The notes beneath the pieces are model-generated. The model was given only the letters and a program-made list of their open reading frames with translations, ran no database searches and had not been told where the DNA came from. The translations under genes and the position numbers were made by a program. This document shows, one piece after another, positions 6,241-7,130 of a stretch of DNA of 7,130 bases. The stretch lies in NCBI GenBank assembly GCA_030669695.1, contig DAOVDC010000037.1, positions 1-7,130 on the forward strand, read 5' to 3'. Origin of the DNA: Candidatus Bathyarchaeota archaeon. Its GTDB lineage: Archaea; Thermoproteota; Bathyarchaeia; Bathyarchaeales; Bathyarchaeaceae. Each line of letters begins with the position of its first letter. Position 1 is the first letter of the stretch.

Positions 6241-6250
6241 TAATAATAAA
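6241..6250 (-). promoter_or_regulatory. Candidate TATA box of glyS
   Basis: The minus strand reads TTTATTATTA, AT-rich and TATA-like. A start 26 bases downstream would lie near 6219, leaving about 10 bases to ATG 6209 or about 31 to ATG 6188. The latter leaves room for the GAAGTGA ribosome-binding site. Confidence 0.5.
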
Positions 6251-6293
6251 GCAAACGTTTTCACTACACGCTGAGACAATTATCTACACACAT

Positions 6294-6310
6294 AAGAGAA
6301 GAAGACAACA
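6294..6310 (-). terminator. Weak pyrimidine-rich candidate terminator of the toroid gene
   Basis: About 45 bases past the toroid gene's TAA the minus strand reads TGTTGTCTTCTTCTCTT, a pyrimidine tract with no clear hairpin. It is the best termination candidate in the 143-base gap before glyS, but it is weak. Confidence 0.2.
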
Positions 6311-6352
6311 GCGTTATGCCTTTCTGCGTTTATAGTCATAGTTACGTTTCTG

Positions 6353-7130
6353 TTACATGACGCCAGCATTCTTCAGAGCGTCCAAGACTAAAAACGTTCC
6401 AGTCTCCTGCTCTTTTCTGCCCCAGCTTCCATCCTTATTCTGCCTCTTAACAACTGATGGAAACGCCTTTTTAAACTGCTTCTTTGCTAAAGCACGATTG
6501 GCTCTGGATAAAGCGTGAAAAGTATGGTAGAAAGGAAAACCCTTCCACGCTCCCGTTTTGGTCTGTCGCTTATCTAAATATTTCAAACCGCTCTCAACCT
6601 GTTTGGATTCTGTGCTTAACGGATGCTCAATTAGCATACGTAACACATTGATTGTGCACCATGCACCACACCAGTCGGGTCTCCAAAACTGAAGATATGA
6701 TTTTACAGTTGTTTGAACTTGCTTGGTGTCGTCAAAACCGAAAATGTGGAATAAATGAATTGCATAGGTTGTTTGATAAAAAATCGTACAGCCTGGTCCA
6801 AATTCTCCATAAAATGTTGAGCGCATCACACGCGGGTCTTTTCTGTTGCTTGAATAGAAAAAACCCGGATAGCCTCTATATTGGTGTCTCTGAATTGATA
6901 GAAGCCACTCTAACCCCTTCTTGACTCTTCCATCTTCTGCGTCATAGCCTAGAAGAGCAAGGTTCCAAAGATTGTTAGCGGTTCGAACAAATAGCTGGTC
7001 CCAACTTCCATCCGCAGACTGGTCGGCAACTGTTTTCGCATACAATTTTTTCTTTAAGGTTGTATCAGCTTTAGTTTTCTTTTGGAATATGTTTCTTCTA
7101 AGGTAAACGCCAATAGGTGACTCTAGATTT
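6353..7130 (-). CDS. Prenyltransferase/terpene-cyclase-like toroid protein, N-terminus cut by window edge
   Basis: The frame is open to base 7129, so 258 C-terminal residues are visible and the true start lies outside; the TTG at 7045 is internal. The protein shows alpha/alpha-toroid (QW-like) repeats: QSADGSW at visible residues 37-43, CGAW at 154-157, QTKTGAW at 189-195 and RQNKDGSW at 229-236. Each is followed by an alanine/leucine helix. No squalene-cyclase DxDD motif is in this part. RPDWC (150-154) and FYHTFHAL (200-207) resemble the Asp-x-Cys and His zinc-site regions of protein prenyltransferase beta subunits, with 48 residues between Cys and His. No membrane segment is evident. It belongs to the superfamily with good confidence; the substrate, and whether it is an enzyme at all, are unknown. 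Confidence 0.7.
   Translation of the reverse strand, partial: NLESPIGVYLRRNIFQKKTKADTTLKKKLYAKTVADQSADGSWDQLFVRTANNLWNLALLGYDAEDGRVKKGLEWLLSIQRHQYRGYPGFFYSSNRKDPRVMRSTFYGEFGPGCTIFYQTTYAIHLFHIFGFDDTKQVQTTVKSYLQFWRPDWCGAWCTINVLRMLIEHPLSTESKQVESGLKYLDKRQTKTGAWKGFPFYHTFHALSRANRALAKKQFKKAFPSVVKRQNKDGSWGRKEQETGTFLVLDALKNAGVM

Noticed and set aside
6652..6924. Plus-strand open frame of 90 codons opposite the toroid gene
   Set aside because: It is antisense to the QW-repeat coding frame, with no ribosome-binding site or family resemblance that I can see.

Overview
The window reads as archaeal chromosome. The evidence is an archaeal/eukaryotic-type homodimeric glycyl-tRNA synthetase, an archaeal tRNA-splicing endonuclease, a DUF47 (PhoU-like) protein, TATA-like boxes 25-35 bases ahead of starts with short leaders, and GTG starts. 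A TACK lineage such as Bathyarchaeia is my best guess from the overall flavour of the proteins, but this is inference and not proven. Every supported gene lies on the minus strand, so transcription runs from high to low coordinates. The window cuts a gene at each end.

In transcription order the layout is as follows. Bases 7130-6353 hold the C-terminal part of an alpha/alpha-toroid protein of the prenyltransferase/terpene-cyclase superfamily, truncated at the window edge. Bases 6352-6210 are an intergenic stretch with a promoter and a palindrome for glyS. Bases 6209-4437 are glyS. A short gap carries a T-rich stretch and a probable promoter. A DUF47 gene (4351-3692) and endA (3669-3112) follow, 22 bases apart, as a likely operon. 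An intronless tRNA-Cys(GCA) with an encoded CCA end occupies 3014-2938. A monocistronic-looking M3-family oligopeptidase gene (2853-1054) has its own TATA box. A 119-base gap holding a small Cys-containing reading frame leads into cysS, which starts at a GTG near 932 and runs off the window at base 1.

Functionally this is mainly a translation neighbourhood: charging of tRNA-Gly, splicing of pre-tRNAs, tRNA-Cys itself and the enzyme that charges it. The peptidase, the DUF47 protein and the toroid protein are not obviously part of that theme. The peptidase gene is visibly more AT-rich than its neighbours, and it sits directly 3' of a tRNA gene, between tRNA-Cys and cysS, which suggests later arrival. 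I saw no CRISPR array, transposase, rRNA or evident mobile element. The points most worth a second look are a protein-prenyltransferase-like Asp-x-Cys...His pattern in the toroid protein, an Asp in place of a zinc-ligand Cys in CysRS, and the small reading frame overlapping the cysS ribosome-binding site.
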